Origin: Synergistaceae bacterium
Lineage (GTDB): Bacteria; Synergistota; Synergistia; Synergistales; Synergistaceae
Direction of reading: 5' to 3'
Assembly (NCBI GenBank): GCA_012513245.1
Contig: JAAZCN010000242.1
Location: 1 to 34,087 of the forward strand
DNA: 34,087 nt
The position numbers were made by a program, and so were the translations under genes. A model generated the notes under the pieces. It ran no database searches. It worked only from the letters and a program-made list of their open reading frames with translations, and was not told the origin of the DNA. Below, in pieces: positions 15,846 to 25,520 of the stretch (within the stretch, counting starts at the first letter, position 1; the number at the start of each line of letters is the position of its first letter).

Positions 15846-17060
15846 AGAATTGCCTTTATGTACGCGGAGTTTCTTGTACTTCGCATCCGTGCCGTCGCTG
15901 TTAAGTCCGGCTGCGTAAAAAGTAAGCCCGCCGTCCTTGGCAAGGCAGACAACAGCATTGTCATCTCCCTCTTTTCTCCATGCAAGCCTGTCTGCGTTTT
16001 TGGGAAGCAGGAAATTTGTCAGACCCAGACCGGTCTCAGTTTTGTAATCTCCTGAACGGGCCTCTGCCTCCCGGACCTTTTCGTTGACGAATATGATACG
16101 CAGTTCTCTTTTGGCTGTGATTTTGCTGTATGTCCATATCTCTGCGTAGTTATTTGCAAGGATCGACTTTTCGCCGAACTTCTTAAATTCTTTCATTCCC
16201 GGCGATCCAAGCTTCTTTTTTACTTTTTCCTTTGTGTCGCCTATCTCTATCATTCCTATCGATCTGCCGGGCCGTATTACGAGCCTGGGGTCGGTCGGCC
16301 AGCCAAGCATGGCTTTAGCTGCATTTGCTCCGTGTATTCCTCTCTTGTCATCGGGGGTAAGCTTAGAGAACCTCTCATAGCCTTTCAGCGCTTCTTTCCA
16401 TGCCCCAAGAGCCATGAGCATCTTTGAGCATGTCAGCACCTGTTCCGGTTCTTTGAAAAGTTCTGTCTGTTTCACAAGGGCCTCAACAGCGGTCTCGTTG
16501 TTTTTTGATTTTATTGCAGCCTCGCTTACTAGAGCCCATGCATATGGGTCTTTTAGCTTTACGGCTCCATCTTTGAGTGCCGGCAGACCCTTTTCGAAGT
16601 TGTTTTTCTGGGTATACAGCCATCCCAGTCGTACAAGTGCTTTCCCCTCTCCGGGAAGTATTTTCAGATGTTCCTCATAATGGTTTATAGCTTCGTCTGT
16701 CCTGCCGGTCTTTTCGAGGCAGAATGCCATTTGATAGAGGATGTTCTTACGCTCGGGGCGAAGCCTCAGCACCTTTTCGTAAAGTGGGTAGGCTTCTGAG
16801 TAGTTTTTAAGTTTGAACTGGGCAGTCGCACGCTGATAATATTTTTCAGGAAGGACGCTTGTTCGGTAATACCATAAGCTTCCTCCCAGAAAAACGGACA
16901 GTATAACGGCTGCGATAACGCCAAAAACATATCTTGGAACAGGTGGGCGATGTTCTTTTTTCAGGCCCCATTCCTGTTCTTCCTGTGTCATCCCGGTCTG
17001 TTCTTCCGGAACTGTCTCCGGACATTTTTCTTGGTTGTTGTCGCAGTTATTATTTATCAA
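15795..17060 (-). CDS. Membrane-anchored tetratricopeptide repeat protein
   Basis: This 421-residue protein has a polar N-terminal tail, one membrane helix (about 45-66, YVFGVIAAVILSVFLGG) and then several TPR units between about 75 and 260, for example YYQRATAQFKLKNYSEAYPL and AINHYEEHLKILPGEGKA. These form a protein-interaction scaffold facing the periplasm. The C-terminal part (about 270-390) has a GxTKEKVKKKLGSP segment like SmpA/OmlA-type beta domains, with similarity too weak to name. The start is TTG behind AAGGA, with no better in-frame candidate. It converges on metH with 23 bases between the stops. Confidence 0.75.
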   Translation of the reverse strand: MINNNCDNNQEKCPETVPEEQTGMTQEEQEWGLKKEHRPPVPRYVFGVIAAVILSVFLGGSLWYYRTSVLPEKYYQRATAQFKLKNYSEAYPLYEKVLRLRPERKNILYQMAFCLEKTGRTDEAINHYEEHLKILPGEGKALVRLGWLYTQKNNFEKGLPALKDGAVKLKDPYAWALVSEAAIKSKNNETAVEALVKQTELFKEPEQVLTCSKMLMALGAWKEALKGYERFSKLTPDDKRGIHGANAAKAMLGWPTDPRLVIRPGRSIGMIEIGDTKEKVKKKLGSPGMKEFKKFGEKSILANNYAEIWTYSKITAKRELRIIFVNEKVREAEARSGDYKTETGLGLTNFLLPKNADRLAWRKEGDDNAVVCLAKDGGLTFYAAGLNSDGTDAKYKKLRVHKGNSSIIDSVDGFSLLDLFK

Positions 17061-17186
17061 GTTGATCGATCCTTTTTATTTATTTGATGTTACTGCAAAA
17101 TTGTAACAGATATACGCCCTTTTGCTATTGGCAAAATCAGCGGAAGAGGGTTAATCTTTAGAGGTATACAGAACGGAGGTATTTAT
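17061..17186. promoter_or_regulatory. Divergent control region with two short dyads
   Basis: This 126-base gap separates the TPR gene (-) from the DUF2156 gene (+), so promoters for both must lie here. Two small inverted repeats are visible: TGTTAC/GTAACA around 17088-17108 and TTTTGC/GCAAAA around 17122-17138. They could be operator half-sites or parts of RNA hairpins. I could not pick out convincing -35 and -10 pairs. Confidence 0.35.
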
Positions 17187-18083
17187 TTGTTGCTTGAGTT
17201 TCGGGATATTCAAATTGAAGACGTCTCTTTTTATGAAAATTACTGGAAAATAACAAGCCAGAGAGCATCTGATTATAGCTTCCCTATCCTTTGGGGGTGG
17301 GCTGAAGACTACGGCTACCAGACAGCCAGCGAAGAAGATGGATCACTTCTTTGGATAAGGCAGACTCTTCCCCGTAATTATGACCTTGCACCGCTGGGAC
17401 AATGGAAACGGGATGACTGGGCAGAAATAATTCAAAAAAGATTCGGTAAAGAACCGGAATTCTGTCTTGTGCCGGAAAAGCTTTTATCCATCTGGAAGGC
17501 ACAGTTCGGAAATAGAATAGAAACAGAAGATATGAGAGGCAGCTGGGAATATCTTTATGACATAAGAGATCTGACTATGCTGCCGGGAAACAGGTATATG
17601 AAAAAACGAAACAGGGTGAACCAGTTCCGTAAAAATTACGATTATCTTTTCAAGCCGATAACAGCTGAAATGATCCCCGAAGTCATGGAATTCCAGCATA
17701 TATGGTGTCAGGCAAATAGTGGCTGTACTGATAAGGGACTGCTTCAGGAAAACCACGGGATACTCAGGATACTCAGCAAATGGGAAAGTATTCCCCGTCT
17801 TGCGGGGGGAGTTATCGAAGTTGCGGGAAAGATCGCGGCTTACACGATCGGAGAATTGGCATGCCACACGATATTCGTACATTTCGAGAAGGCAAGCCTC
17901 GAATATGGGACGGCATATCAGGTAATAAACAAAGAATTTTTGTCCCACATGCTTAAAAAATACCCGGAGCTTGCTGTAGCAAACAGAGAAGAAGACCTTA
18001 ACAACCCGGGGCTGAGAGAGGCTAAGATGTCATATATGCCCACGGATTTCGTAAAGAAATACAATGTAAAGATCAAATTTTGA
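17187..18083 (+). CDS. DUF2156 family protein (GNAT-like, lysyl-lipid synthase C-terminal domain type)
   Basis: This 298-residue protein has the layout of stand-alone DUF2156 proteins: two GNAT-like halves, a middle segment KKRNRVNQFRKNY, and the characteristic end NREEDLNNPGLREAKMSY followed by PTDFVKKYNV. Related domains transfer aminoacyl groups from charged tRNA to membrane lipids, but the stand-alone forms lack the membrane flippase part and their substrates are mostly unknown. The start is TTG with GGAGGT six bases upstream. It stands alone, with its own control region shared with the divergent TPR gene. Confidence 0.85.
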   Translation: MLLEFRDIQIEDVSFYENYWKITSQRASDYSFPILWGWAEDYGYQTASEEDGSLLWIRQTLPRNYDLAPLGQWKRDDWAEIIQKRFGKEPEFCLVPEKLLSIWKAQFGNRIETEDMRGSWEYLYDIRDLTMLPGNRYMKKRNRVNQFRKNYDYLFKPITAEMIPEVMEFQHIWCQANSGCTDKGLLQENHGILRILSKWESIPRLAGGVIEVAGKIAAYTIGELACHTIFVHFEKASLEYGTAYQVINKEFLSHMLKKYPELAVANREEDLNNPGLREAKMSYMPTDFVKKYNVKIKF

Positions 18084-18221
18084 CCACCCGTATACTGTAA
18101 TTAACGTGAACGATGAATATACCAATAATTTTTTAGCGTACTTGAAGGTGGCAGGGGAGAGATTTAAATGTTAGAATTTGCGGATCCAAAAATAACATCA
18201 TACGACATTGGAGGAAGAATA

Positions 18222-18785
18222 ATGAAGATAATAGCTTTGATCACGTTCCTTATTGCAGCATCTTTTTTCATAAAGACATTTGCTGCGAGTTCCGCTTCGG
18301 CAGCAGAGGCCGAGTCAGCGGCAACACGGCAGACAGCGGTTTTTGAAACATCCATGGGTACATTCAAGATCGAACTATACAACGACCTTGCCCCCGGCAC
18401 AGTTAAAAATTTTACTGACCTGATCAAGAAAAATTATTATGACGGTATAATATTCCACCGCGTAATAGAAGATTTTATGATCCAGGGAGGTTGCCCCCAG
18501 GGTAATGGAATGGGAGGTCCGGGCTACAGCATCAAGGACGAGTTCGGTAAAGGGCTAAAACATGACAAGCCCGGAAAACTTTCAATGGCTAACTCCGGGC
18601 CCGACACCGGCGGATCGCAGTTCTTCATCACCCTTGTCCCATGTCCGTGGCTCGACGGAAAACATGCGATATTCGGACATGTATCAGAGGGAATGGATGT
18701 TGTAGAGAAGATAGGTAAGGTCCCAACTGATACAAGGGATCGCCCGCTGAAAAAGGTAACCATAGAAAAGCTGATAGTTAAATAG
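18222..18785 (+). CDS. Exported cyclophilin-type peptidyl-prolyl isomerase
   Basis: From ATG 18222 the protein has 187 residues: a signal peptide (MKIIALITFLIAASFF, small-residue cleavage zone around 22-30), then one cyclophilin domain with FHRVIEDFMIQGGCPQGNG, GGSQFFITLVPCPWLDGKHA and FGHVSEGMDVV. The catalytic arginine (in FHRV) and the QFF substrate pocket are present. It isomerises Xaa-Pro bonds, here probably in the periplasm. A longer start at 18168 also has a ribosome binding site, but the signal peptide and GGAGG favour 18222. It ends at the long hairpin at 18810. Confidence 0.93.
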   Translation: MKIIALITFLIAASFFIKTFAASSASAAEAESAATRQTAVFETSMGTFKIELYNDLAPGTVKNFTDLIKKNYYDGIIFHRVIEDFMIQGGCPQGNGMGGPGYSIKDEFGKGLKHDKPGKLSMANSGPDTGGSQFFITLVPCPWLDGKHAIFGHVSEGMDVVEKIGKVPTDTRDRPLKKVTIEKLIVK

Positions 18786-18809
18786 CTGCTCCTTGGTTCA
18801 ATGTAACAT

Positions 18810-18862
18810 ATAAAAACCAGAGGATCCGATGCGACATTGGCATCGGATCCTCTGGTTTTTAT
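18810..18862 (+). terminator. Terminator with a 23-bp perfect stem
   Basis: Positions 18810-18832 pair perfectly with 18840-18862 around a 7-base loop. The outer arm is A/T rich (ATAAAAA with TTTTTAT), so each strand has a U-run at the end of its stem. It follows the cyclophilin gene by 24 bases. Confidence 0.9.
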
Positions 18863-19049
18863 GATTCTGATAATCTTTTCATCAAATAATTTTTTTTAAT
18901 TCCAGCTTCCTGATTTTTATGATAATATGTTTGGATGAACTTCTGTGTTTGGAATTATTCCAAAAACTCAATATATTAATATCCGGCATCAAATTCGAAG
19001 CTCCGGCAAGGATCTGAAGTTGGGACAGGCTTCACGGGGAGGATAAAGG

Positions 19050-20690
19050 ATGAGCATAACCATAAGTTTTAAAGATATGAAAGAGATAGTAAGCGATTTT
19101 CCCATAACAGCCAGGGATGTCCTTGTAAGGACGGATTTCCCGAAAAAGGAAATGGTCGTTGCATGCAGGGTCAACAGGATCCAGCGACCCCTCTCGTGGA
19201 ATATAGACATGAATTCCACTTTGGAGTTTATTACATACGACACCATAGAGGGAGCGGAAGTATATATCAGGACGATCTGCTTCATGTTCACATCTGCAGC
19301 CACGAGGGTAAGCGGCATAAGGCTCCATCTTCGCCAGTCGATGAATTTTTCATATTTTTACGACAGCCCTGACGGTCCTGTTACGGATGAGCATAAAAAG
19401 TGTATCCTTGCAGAAATGCAAAGGATGGTCAAAGAAGGGGTAAATCTTTTCAGAGAAGAGCTCTCTCTTGATAAAGCCCGTGCGATAATGTCTGCTCAGG
19501 GATACATCGATAAAAAGAGGCTTCTCCGCTGGGTCAACAATGACCCTGTGGTTTTGTACAGATGTGAGGGGATATATGACTTTTTTGGAGGCGCCCTCGC
19601 CGACAACGCTGCGATCGTACCGGTATTTGAGCTGCATCTCTACAAAGGGGGTATCTTTATTTCAGGCCCTTCTTTTTCAGACCCTTCAAAGACACAGCCG
19701 TTTAAAACATCGGCAAAGACATTTGCCCTTTTTCAGGGGTATGCAAAGTGGCTTGACAACCTGAAGGTAGCAACGATGGACAACATACATCATCTTGTTG
19801 CCAACGGACATTCACGTGATTTCATCATGATATGCGAAGCGCTGCACACAAAAACACTCAGCGGGATATCTGCTCATATTTCGGATAGGCCGGAAGTTCG
19901 TCTGCTCTGTCTTGCAGGTCCTTCAAGTTCAGGCAAGACAACGACATCAAGGCGTGTCCGTGTACAGCTGCTGGCCTCATGCATAAATTCAGCAACGCTT
20001 GAACTTGACAATTATTTTGTCGAGAGATCTAAAACACCTAAGGATCATAACGGTAATTTTGATTTTGAGGCGCTTGAGGCACTTGATCTTGACCTTATAA
20101 ACGAGCACCTTGCCGCGCTGCTTGAGGGAAAGGAAGTTGATGTCCCTAAGTTCGATTTTATTAACGGCGAGAGAAAAAAAGGCCATAAACTGAAGCTTAC
20201 TGATAATCAGCTTCTGGTGATCGAGGGTATCCACGGGCTCAACGACAAGCTTTCTGAGAGCGTCCCGCAAGAAAATAAATACAGGATATTCATCTGTCCC
20301 CTGACCGGTGCGGGAATAGACATGCATAACAGGATAGGGACCACGGACACCAGGCTTCTCAGACGCATGCTCCGCGACTACCGGACAAGAGGACACTCTC
20401 CTGAAGCGACGCTTCTACAGTGGCCCTCAGTAATTAAGGGCTCTCACCGCCATATTTTTCCTTATCAGGAGAACGCTGACATCCTCTACAACACTTCTCT
20501 GGCGTATGAGCTTCCGGTACTCAAAGGCTACGTAAAGCCTATGCTGGCTTCCGTTAAAGACGATTCTCCTGCTTACGGCGAAGCGCAGAGGCTTCTTTCC
20601 ATCCTTAGTTTTGTGCCTGTCATACCGTCAGACGATGTCCCGAATACTTCGATACTCAGGGAGTTCATTGGCGGAAGCTGTTTTGAGTAA
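19050..20690 (+). CDS. TGS-domain nucleoside (uridine-like) kinase
   Basis: This 546-residue protein pairs an N-terminal half related to the TGS and second additional domains of threonyl-tRNA synthetase (about 1-270) with a C-terminal uridine kinase/phosphoribulokinase domain. The kinase part has the P-loop GPSSSGKTT (about 290-298), LELDNYFVERSKTPKDHNG, and DFINGERK and VIEGIHGLND as substrate and Walker B-like regions. This architecture is known in several anaerobes and annotated as nucleoside kinase; what the synthetase-like half senses is not established. The ATG follows GGGGAGGATAAAGG. It may be co-transcribed with the SNF2 gene 25 bases downstream. Confidence 0.9.
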   Translation: MSITISFKDMKEIVSDFPITARDVLVRTDFPKKEMVVACRVNRIQRPLSWNIDMNSTLEFITYDTIEGAEVYIRTICFMFTSAATRVSGIRLHLRQSMNFSYFYDSPDGPVTDEHKKCILAEMQRMVKEGVNLFREELSLDKARAIMSAQGYIDKKRLLRWVNNDPVVLYRCEGIYDFFGGALADNAAIVPVFELHLYKGGIFISGPSFSDPSKTQPFKTSAKTFALFQGYAKWLDNLKVATMDNIHHLVANGHSRDFIMICEALHTKTLSGISAHISDRPEVRLLCLAGPSSSGKTTTSRRVRVQLLASCINSATLELDNYFVERSKTPKDHNGNFDFEALEALDLDLINEHLAALLEGKEVDVPKFDFINGERKKGHKLKLTDNQLLVIEGIHGLNDKLSESVPQENKYRIFICPLTGAGIDMHNRIGTTDTRLLRRMLRDYRTRGHSPEATLLQWPSVIKGSHRHIFPYQENADILYNTSLAYELPVLKGYVKPMLASVKDDSPAYGEAQRLLSILSFVPVIPSDDVPNTSILREFIGGSCFE

Positions 20691-20715
20691 AAATTATTAT
20701 GGCTTTGTGTGAAAA

Positions 20716-23700
20716 ATGATAGTTTTACATGCTGCATTTGCTGACAACAGGTTTTTTGTCTGGGGAGAACGTTCATTCGGATCAGGTGAACTGGTAAGTT
20801 CAGCGCCTCCTCCCGATACGGGGATCCCAAGAATGCCCTGCGATGCAGGGAGCCTGGCATTGCACGATGTGTTGAAAACTGCCGGGATACGCCACAGCAG
20901 AAAGATCCCCGTGGGATCTTCCGTAGTCGCTTATGTTGACCTGCCGTCATACAACGGCTGCCCTCTGCCCTCTTCACCTCTGCTGGGGGAGCTGCCTGAG
21001 ATAGACGGAGAAATTGCGATAGAAAGATTTTCTGTGGAAGCTCTTCATATTACTCACGAGGAACTTACTGCATTTTTTCAGCTCATAAAGGATAGCAGGG
21101 AGAAACTGCCTGTACCCGGGCTCTTATGGGCCAATGACCTGAGATATATTCTTAAAGGTTTGGAATATGCTTCACTGATGGTAATGAGGGGAACATATCT
21201 TCCGGGGATGGAATCTTCCGAAGGAAGCTATTTTTCAGTGTGGAGACCTCTCCATCTGGCAAAATATCAGGATGCATACTTAGCCTTTATAAGCGCCATT
21301 CCCCCTGTGACGAGGAGTTTTTCTCTGACAAGCGAGAGAAAGCAGCCGGATGACTCTCAAAATATTGCAGATTCCATATTGGAAGCTTTCCTTGAAGAGA
21401 TAGTAAGGAGAGCTCAGGCTGTCCCCGGAAGAAGGGGAAAGCAGGTAGACCAGACCAACCCGCATGATATATGGCTGCGTTCGCTTACCTGGCCAAGATC
21501 CACGCTTCATAGGTGGAATGATGAAATGGGTCCGCTATCTTCTCAGATCTCGGAATGGACCGATTCCGTCAGGGTAGTTACAAACCAGCCATGGAGACTT
21601 TTTCTCAGACTTGAAGAACCTTTGTCAGGCAATGCGGAAGGGACATGGACACTATCGTGGCACCTGCAGTCTGCAATGGATCAGACTCTTACTGTCCCTG
21701 CAGAAAAAGTCTGGAGTCCGGGGGCTGCTGAAAGAAAGTGGTTCCGTGCTTCAGGCGCAAACCCAAGAAGGTATCTGCTCCAGATGCTCGGTCAGATATC
21801 CTCGACTGTCCCGGCCATAGCAAGAAGCCTCAACGAACCATCCCCCGTCTGCTCTACGATGTCCTTTGATGAACTGCTCGAATTTCTCCATGACCATGTT
21901 CCTGCGATACTCGACCATGGCATACAGATACAGTTCCCCTCAAACTGGGGGGCCCCGTCCGACAGACCAAGGCTTGCATTAAAGGGAAAAATCCGGGGGG
22001 AAGCAGCTTTATCCGGAGGAAACCGGATCGATCTGGGAGATCTTATGGATGTCGACTGGTCAGTCTCTGTCGGAGAAGATGTCATGACAGAAGAAGAGCT
22101 TTCACTGCTGAGAAAACTTAAAACGCCACTTGCAAACATCAGGGGAAAATGGGTACTCCTTTACCGTGATGAGCTTGAAAAGGTAATGGATGGGCTCAAA
22201 AAATTACCTCGGGAAATTACAAGAAGAGAGGCTCTTATCTCGTCGTTCAGGGAGAGCAAGGGAGATATCCCGCTTTCTGCAATTAACGGTTCGGCGTGGC
22301 TTGATTCAGTCCGGGCGGTCCTTACCGGAACTGAACAGATCGAGCAGATCAGAGAGCCGGAGGGGTTTTGCGGGGAACTGAGGCCATACCAGATCAAGGG
22401 ATTATCCTGGCTGTCATGGCTTGCCGAGATAGGGCTGGGAGGATGTCTTGCGGATGACATGGGCCTTGGGAAGACAGTACAGGCCCTGGCATTGCTGAAA
22501 ACAAGGATATTGAGGGGAGAAAAGGACCCGGTCCTGCTTATATGTCCGACATCGGTCATAGAAAACTGGCGAAGGGAAGCTGAACATTTTGTTCCCGATC
22601 TCTCTGTACTCATACACCATGGAACCAGGAGGCCCAAAGGGGAGAAGTTTGTTGGATCCGTAAAGGGAAAAGATCTTGTGATCTCTTCCTATTCGCTACT
22701 GCACAGAGACAACGAAACATTCAAAAAGGTGGACTGGTCCGGAGTTATTTTAGATGAAGCACAAAATATCAAAAATCCTGAAACAAGGCAGTCGAAGGCG
22801 GCACGTAACATTAAAGCGCAGTGGCATTTTGCGCTTACAGGCACTCCGGTAGAAAACCACGTGGGAGACATGTGGTCGATCATGGAATTTTTGATGCCGG
22901 GACTGCTGCCTAACAAATCGCGTTTCGTGAAGGATTTTATGCGTCCGATACAGGCCGGTGATTCAAGTGCCCTCCAAAAGATCAAAAAGATAACAGGGCC
23001 TTTCATACTGAGAAGACTTAAAACAGACAAGACCATTATTTCTGACCTTCCTGAAAAAATCGAAACAGAGGTCTTCTGTTCGTTGAACAGAGAACAGGCT
23101 TCACTCTACGGAGCTGTTCTCGACAACCTTGAAGAGAAACTTACCGGGTCAAGCGGGATCAAACGGAAAGGGGCTGTCCTTTCTGCGATAACATCCCTGA
23201 AACAGGTTTGCAACCATCCCGCGCTCTACCTTAAGGACAGATCTCAGATAGCGGGACGTTCCGGAAAACTTGCGCGTCTGACTGAGATCGCAGAGGAGAT
23301 GCTGAGCGTTGGTGACAGAGCGCTGATTTTCACTCAATACGCTGAGATGGGAGCCATGCTCAAGAATTATCTTCAGGAGACATTCGGAAGAGAAGTGCTC
23401 TTTTTGCATGGAGGGGTAGAGAGACAAAAAAGAGACGAAATGGTGAGAAAGTTCCAGGAGTCTAAAGATGCTCCGCCATTTTTTGTCCTCTCACTCAAGG
23501 CGGGCGGAACCGGCCTCAACCTTACCGGTGCCAACCATGTTGTGATGTTTGACAGATGGTGGAATCCGGCTGTTGAACAGCAGGCGGTTGACAGAGCATA
23601 CAGGATAGGCCAGAAAGAAAGGGTCCAGGTACATTATTTCTGCTGCAAGGGAACATTGGAAGAAAAAATCGAACTGATCATCAAATCAAAGAAAGATATA

Positions 23701-23808
23701 GCGGATTCTGTGGTATCAGCCGGAGAAAACTGGCTGACCGAGATGACAGACAGCGAACTGCGGCAGCTTTTCAAGCTCAGCAGGGATGCTGTAGAGGATA
23801 TGAGTTAA
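20716..23808 (+). CDS. SNF2-family DEAD/DEAH-box helicase-like ATPase
   Basis: This 1,030-residue protein has a large N-terminal region (1-540) as found in bacterial SNF2 proteins of the COG0553 type, then the ATPase core. Motif I is DDMGLGKTVQ (about 578-587), motif Ia LLICPTSVIENW, motif II DEAQ (about 679-682), motif III ALTGTPVEN, and the C-terminal half has FILRRLKTDK, SLKAGGTGLNLT and DRAYRIGQ (about 957). Such enzymes move along double-stranded DNA to remodel protein-DNA complexes, such as stalled RNA polymerase. There is little ribosome binding site before the ATG. Its TAA abuts the ATG of a SWIM protein, so the two probably work together. Confidence 0.94.
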   Translation: MIVLHAAFADNRFFVWGERSFGSGELVSSAPPPDTGIPRMPCDAGSLALHDVLKTAGIRHSRKIPVGSSVVAYVDLPSYNGCPLPSSPLLGELPEIDGEIAIERFSVEALHITHEELTAFFQLIKDSREKLPVPGLLWANDLRYILKGLEYASLMVMRGTYLPGMESSEGSYFSVWRPLHLAKYQDAYLAFISAIPPVTRSFSLTSERKQPDDSQNIADSILEAFLEEIVRRAQAVPGRRGKQVDQTNPHDIWLRSLTWPRSTLHRWNDEMGPLSSQISEWTDSVRVVTNQPWRLFLRLEEPLSGNAEGTWTLSWHLQSAMDQTLTVPAEKVWSPGAAERKWFRASGANPRRYLLQMLGQISSTVPAIARSLNEPSPVCSTMSFDELLEFLHDHVPAILDHGIQIQFPSNWGAPSDRPRLALKGKIRGEAALSGGNRIDLGDLMDVDWSVSVGEDVMTEEELSLLRKLKTPLANIRGKWVLLYRDELEKVMDGLKKLPREITRREALISSFRESKGDIPLSAINGSAWLDSVRAVLTGTEQIEQIREPEGFCGELRPYQIKGLSWLSWLAEIGLGGCLADDMGLGKTVQALALLKTRILRGEKDPVLLICPTSVIENWRREAEHFVPDLSVLIHHGTRRPKGEKFVGSVKGKDLVISSYSLLHRDNETFKKVDWSGVILDEAQNIKNPETRQSKAARNIKAQWHFALTGTPVENHVGDMWSIMEFLMPGLLPNKSRFVKDFMRPIQAGDSSALQKIKKITGPFILRRLKTDKTIISDLPEKIETEVFCSLNREQASLYGAVLDNLEEKLTGSSGIKRKGAVLSAITSLKQVCNHPALYLKDRSQIAGRSGKLARLTEIAEEMLSVGDRALIFTQYAEMGAMLKNYLQETFGREVLFLHGGVERQKRDEMVRKFQESKDAPPFFVLSLKAGGTGLNLTGANHVVMFDRWWNPAVEQQAVDRAYRIGQKERVQVHYFCCKGTLEEKIELIIKSKKDIADSVVSAGENWLTEMTDSELRQLFKLSRDAVEDMS

Positions 23809-24768
23809 ATGTATAGAAGAAGAACTTCCTGGACATACAATAAACCTCTCAGCACAAAGGGAGGGATAAAATCACGTGTCAACAGAGGCCGCTTCCACGG
23901 CTTAAACTGGTGGTCCAAACGCTGGATAGAGATCCTTGAAGGGAGCATAGATTCTGCGCGCCTTGCCAGAGGAAGGAGCTATGCAAGACGTGGACAGGTC
24001 GTGGATATAGAGATAGAGCCAGGTCTTGTAACCGCATCAGTTCAGGGCACCAGAAAGAAGCCGTATCAGATAAGGCTCGGATTTGAGATCCTGTCAGACG
24101 AAGCAAAGGCGCTTCTTCTTTTCCGTTTTAGGGAGAGATCATCGTTCGCGGCCACGCTTCTGGCGGGGGAGATGCCTGAAGAAATGGAAAAAGTCTTCAA
24201 GGAAGCGGGAGTAGGGCTTTTCCCGAGTAAAACCGCCTTGCGACGTTTTAAATGCAGCTGCCCGGACGATGCGGTCCCGTGCAAACATATCATCGCAGTC
24301 CTTCTGCTTCTTGCCGAAGTATTTGAAGATGATCCCTTTCTGCTGCTCAAACTGAGAGGGGTCAACCGTGATGCTCTAATCAACCTTTTGACGCTTGAGA
24401 CATCCGACGATAATGGGGAGACACCCTACGAAGAAGACGAGGACTGGGAAGACGGGAATGGCTCGGTAGTAAGCGGAGGGTTTGAAATTACAGCGGAAAA
24501 TATCCCTGATACTGAGGAAGAGAGCGACAGAGGATCCCTTTACCCGAAATGGTACGGTGAGCAAGTCCCTGAATTCAAATATACAATAGAAGAAAAGGAA
24601 AGGCGTATTGCAGCATTGGAGATCATAAACGATTTCCCTTTCTGGAAAGGTGAACTGCCCTTTCGTCAGTCGCTGAGCCAGTACTATGACCGGGCCGCCG
24701 CTTCTGCCGAAGAGATACTGACAGGAGAGAAAAAGAAAACTCTGGGACGTCCGCGTAAACTTATATAG
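23809..24768 (+). CDS. SWIM zinc-finger protein, SNF2 partner
   Basis: This 319-residue protein carries a SWIM zinc finger (about 147-166) with the pattern CSC, eight residues, then CKH (FKCSCPDDAVPCKHIIAV), which binds zinc and probably DNA or a protein partner. The N-terminal part has GLNWWSKRWIEILE and SARLARGRSYARRGQV, typical of SWIM proteins encoded beside SNF2 helicases. The remainder is acidic (200-250) and ends with a basic tail. It begins the base after the helicase stop, the closest possible coupling. The function of these pairs is not settled. Confidence 0.9.
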   Translation: MYRRRTSWTYNKPLSTKGGIKSRVNRGRFHGLNWWSKRWIEILEGSIDSARLARGRSYARRGQVVDIEIEPGLVTASVQGTRKKPYQIRLGFEILSDEAKALLLFRFRERSSFAATLLAGEMPEEMEKVFKEAGVGLFPSKTALRRFKCSCPDDAVPCKHIIAVLLLLAEVFEDDPFLLLKLRGVNRDALINLLTLETSDDNGETPYEEDEDWEDGNGSVVSGGFEITAENIPDTEEESDRGSLYPKWYGEQVPEFKYTIEEKERRIAALEIINDFPFWKGELPFRQSLSQYYDRAAASAEEILTGEKKKTLGRPRKLI

Positions 24769-24838
24769 GCAAATACAAAAGGAGAGAGCTTTGTGCTACC
24801 TCCGTATTTTTTATGTTGAAAGATTTCTTTCTGTGAAA

Positions 24839-25387
24839 CTACATACCGGGGTAATTGAAATCCTTTACCTCAAGGGATGAGTAGATATTTGTTATCTCGT
24901 CGATTTTTTCTCTGAGATGAGAGGAATTGGGTTCTTTTTCCGATTCGCGCTTGATGCTGTATTTCTTGAAGAAGAAGTTGTTGTCCTTTGCACCCTCTAC
25001 TCCGAAGACCTCTTTGTACATCATTAGGTCCACCGGCATTTCGAAGTCCTTTGCTACATCCTTATAGTCGAAAAGCACCCAGATCTCTTTAAATCCTGAC
25101 CACGCTATTGCTGAAATGCACATAGAACAGGGGTCATGACTTGCAATAAAAATGCAATCTGAAGGTTTAGGATGGTCTTTAATTGAGAAAAAACGAAGGA
25201 TAGTATCTATCTCACCGTGAAAAATAGGATTTCCCTGCCTGTTGTTGGTTCCGGCAACTATAGTCTTAAATGTTTTTGCATCGAGGACCAGCCCGCCAAA
25301 AACATGATTCCCTTCTTCTACCCCTTTTTTTGTGAGCGGGAGAAGGTCATCTTTGATAGCTCTGAGAATGCTTTCAATTTTAGTCAT
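24839..25387 (-). CDS. Cytidine/deoxycytidylate deaminase-family nucleoside deaminase
   Basis: This protein of about 182 residues has the zinc deaminase signature, with HGE (near 58-60, glycine in place of the usual alanine of HAE, catalytic Glu kept) and PCSMC (near 87-91). It probably deaminates a purine or pyrimidine base or nucleoside, by analogy with guanine deaminase-like members; the substrate is unknown. The C-terminal 60 residues beyond the core are rich in charged residues and not recognised. ATG 25387 is preferred over the TTG three bases upstream; an AGG lies close in front. It converges on the SWIM gene. Confidence 0.85.
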   Translation of the reverse strand: MTKIESILRAIKDDLLPLTKKGVEEGNHVFGGLVLDAKTFKTIVAGTNNRQGNPIFHGEIDTILRFFSIKDHPKPSDCIFIASHDPCSMCISAIAWSGFKEIWVLFDYKDVAKDFEMPVDLMMYKEVFGVEGAKDNNFFFKKYSIKRESEKEPNSSHLREKIDEITNIYSSLEVKDFNYPGM

Positions 25388-25520
25388 CAACCTGATCAGC
25401 TCCTTTATGTCTTTGTCTTTATTGAATATTACCAGATAGCACTAATGTAACATTGCCGGCGGTCCTTTGTCCATCATTTACTGTTTTTACATGCAAGTCT
25501 TTATAAAAGAAGAAGAGAGG

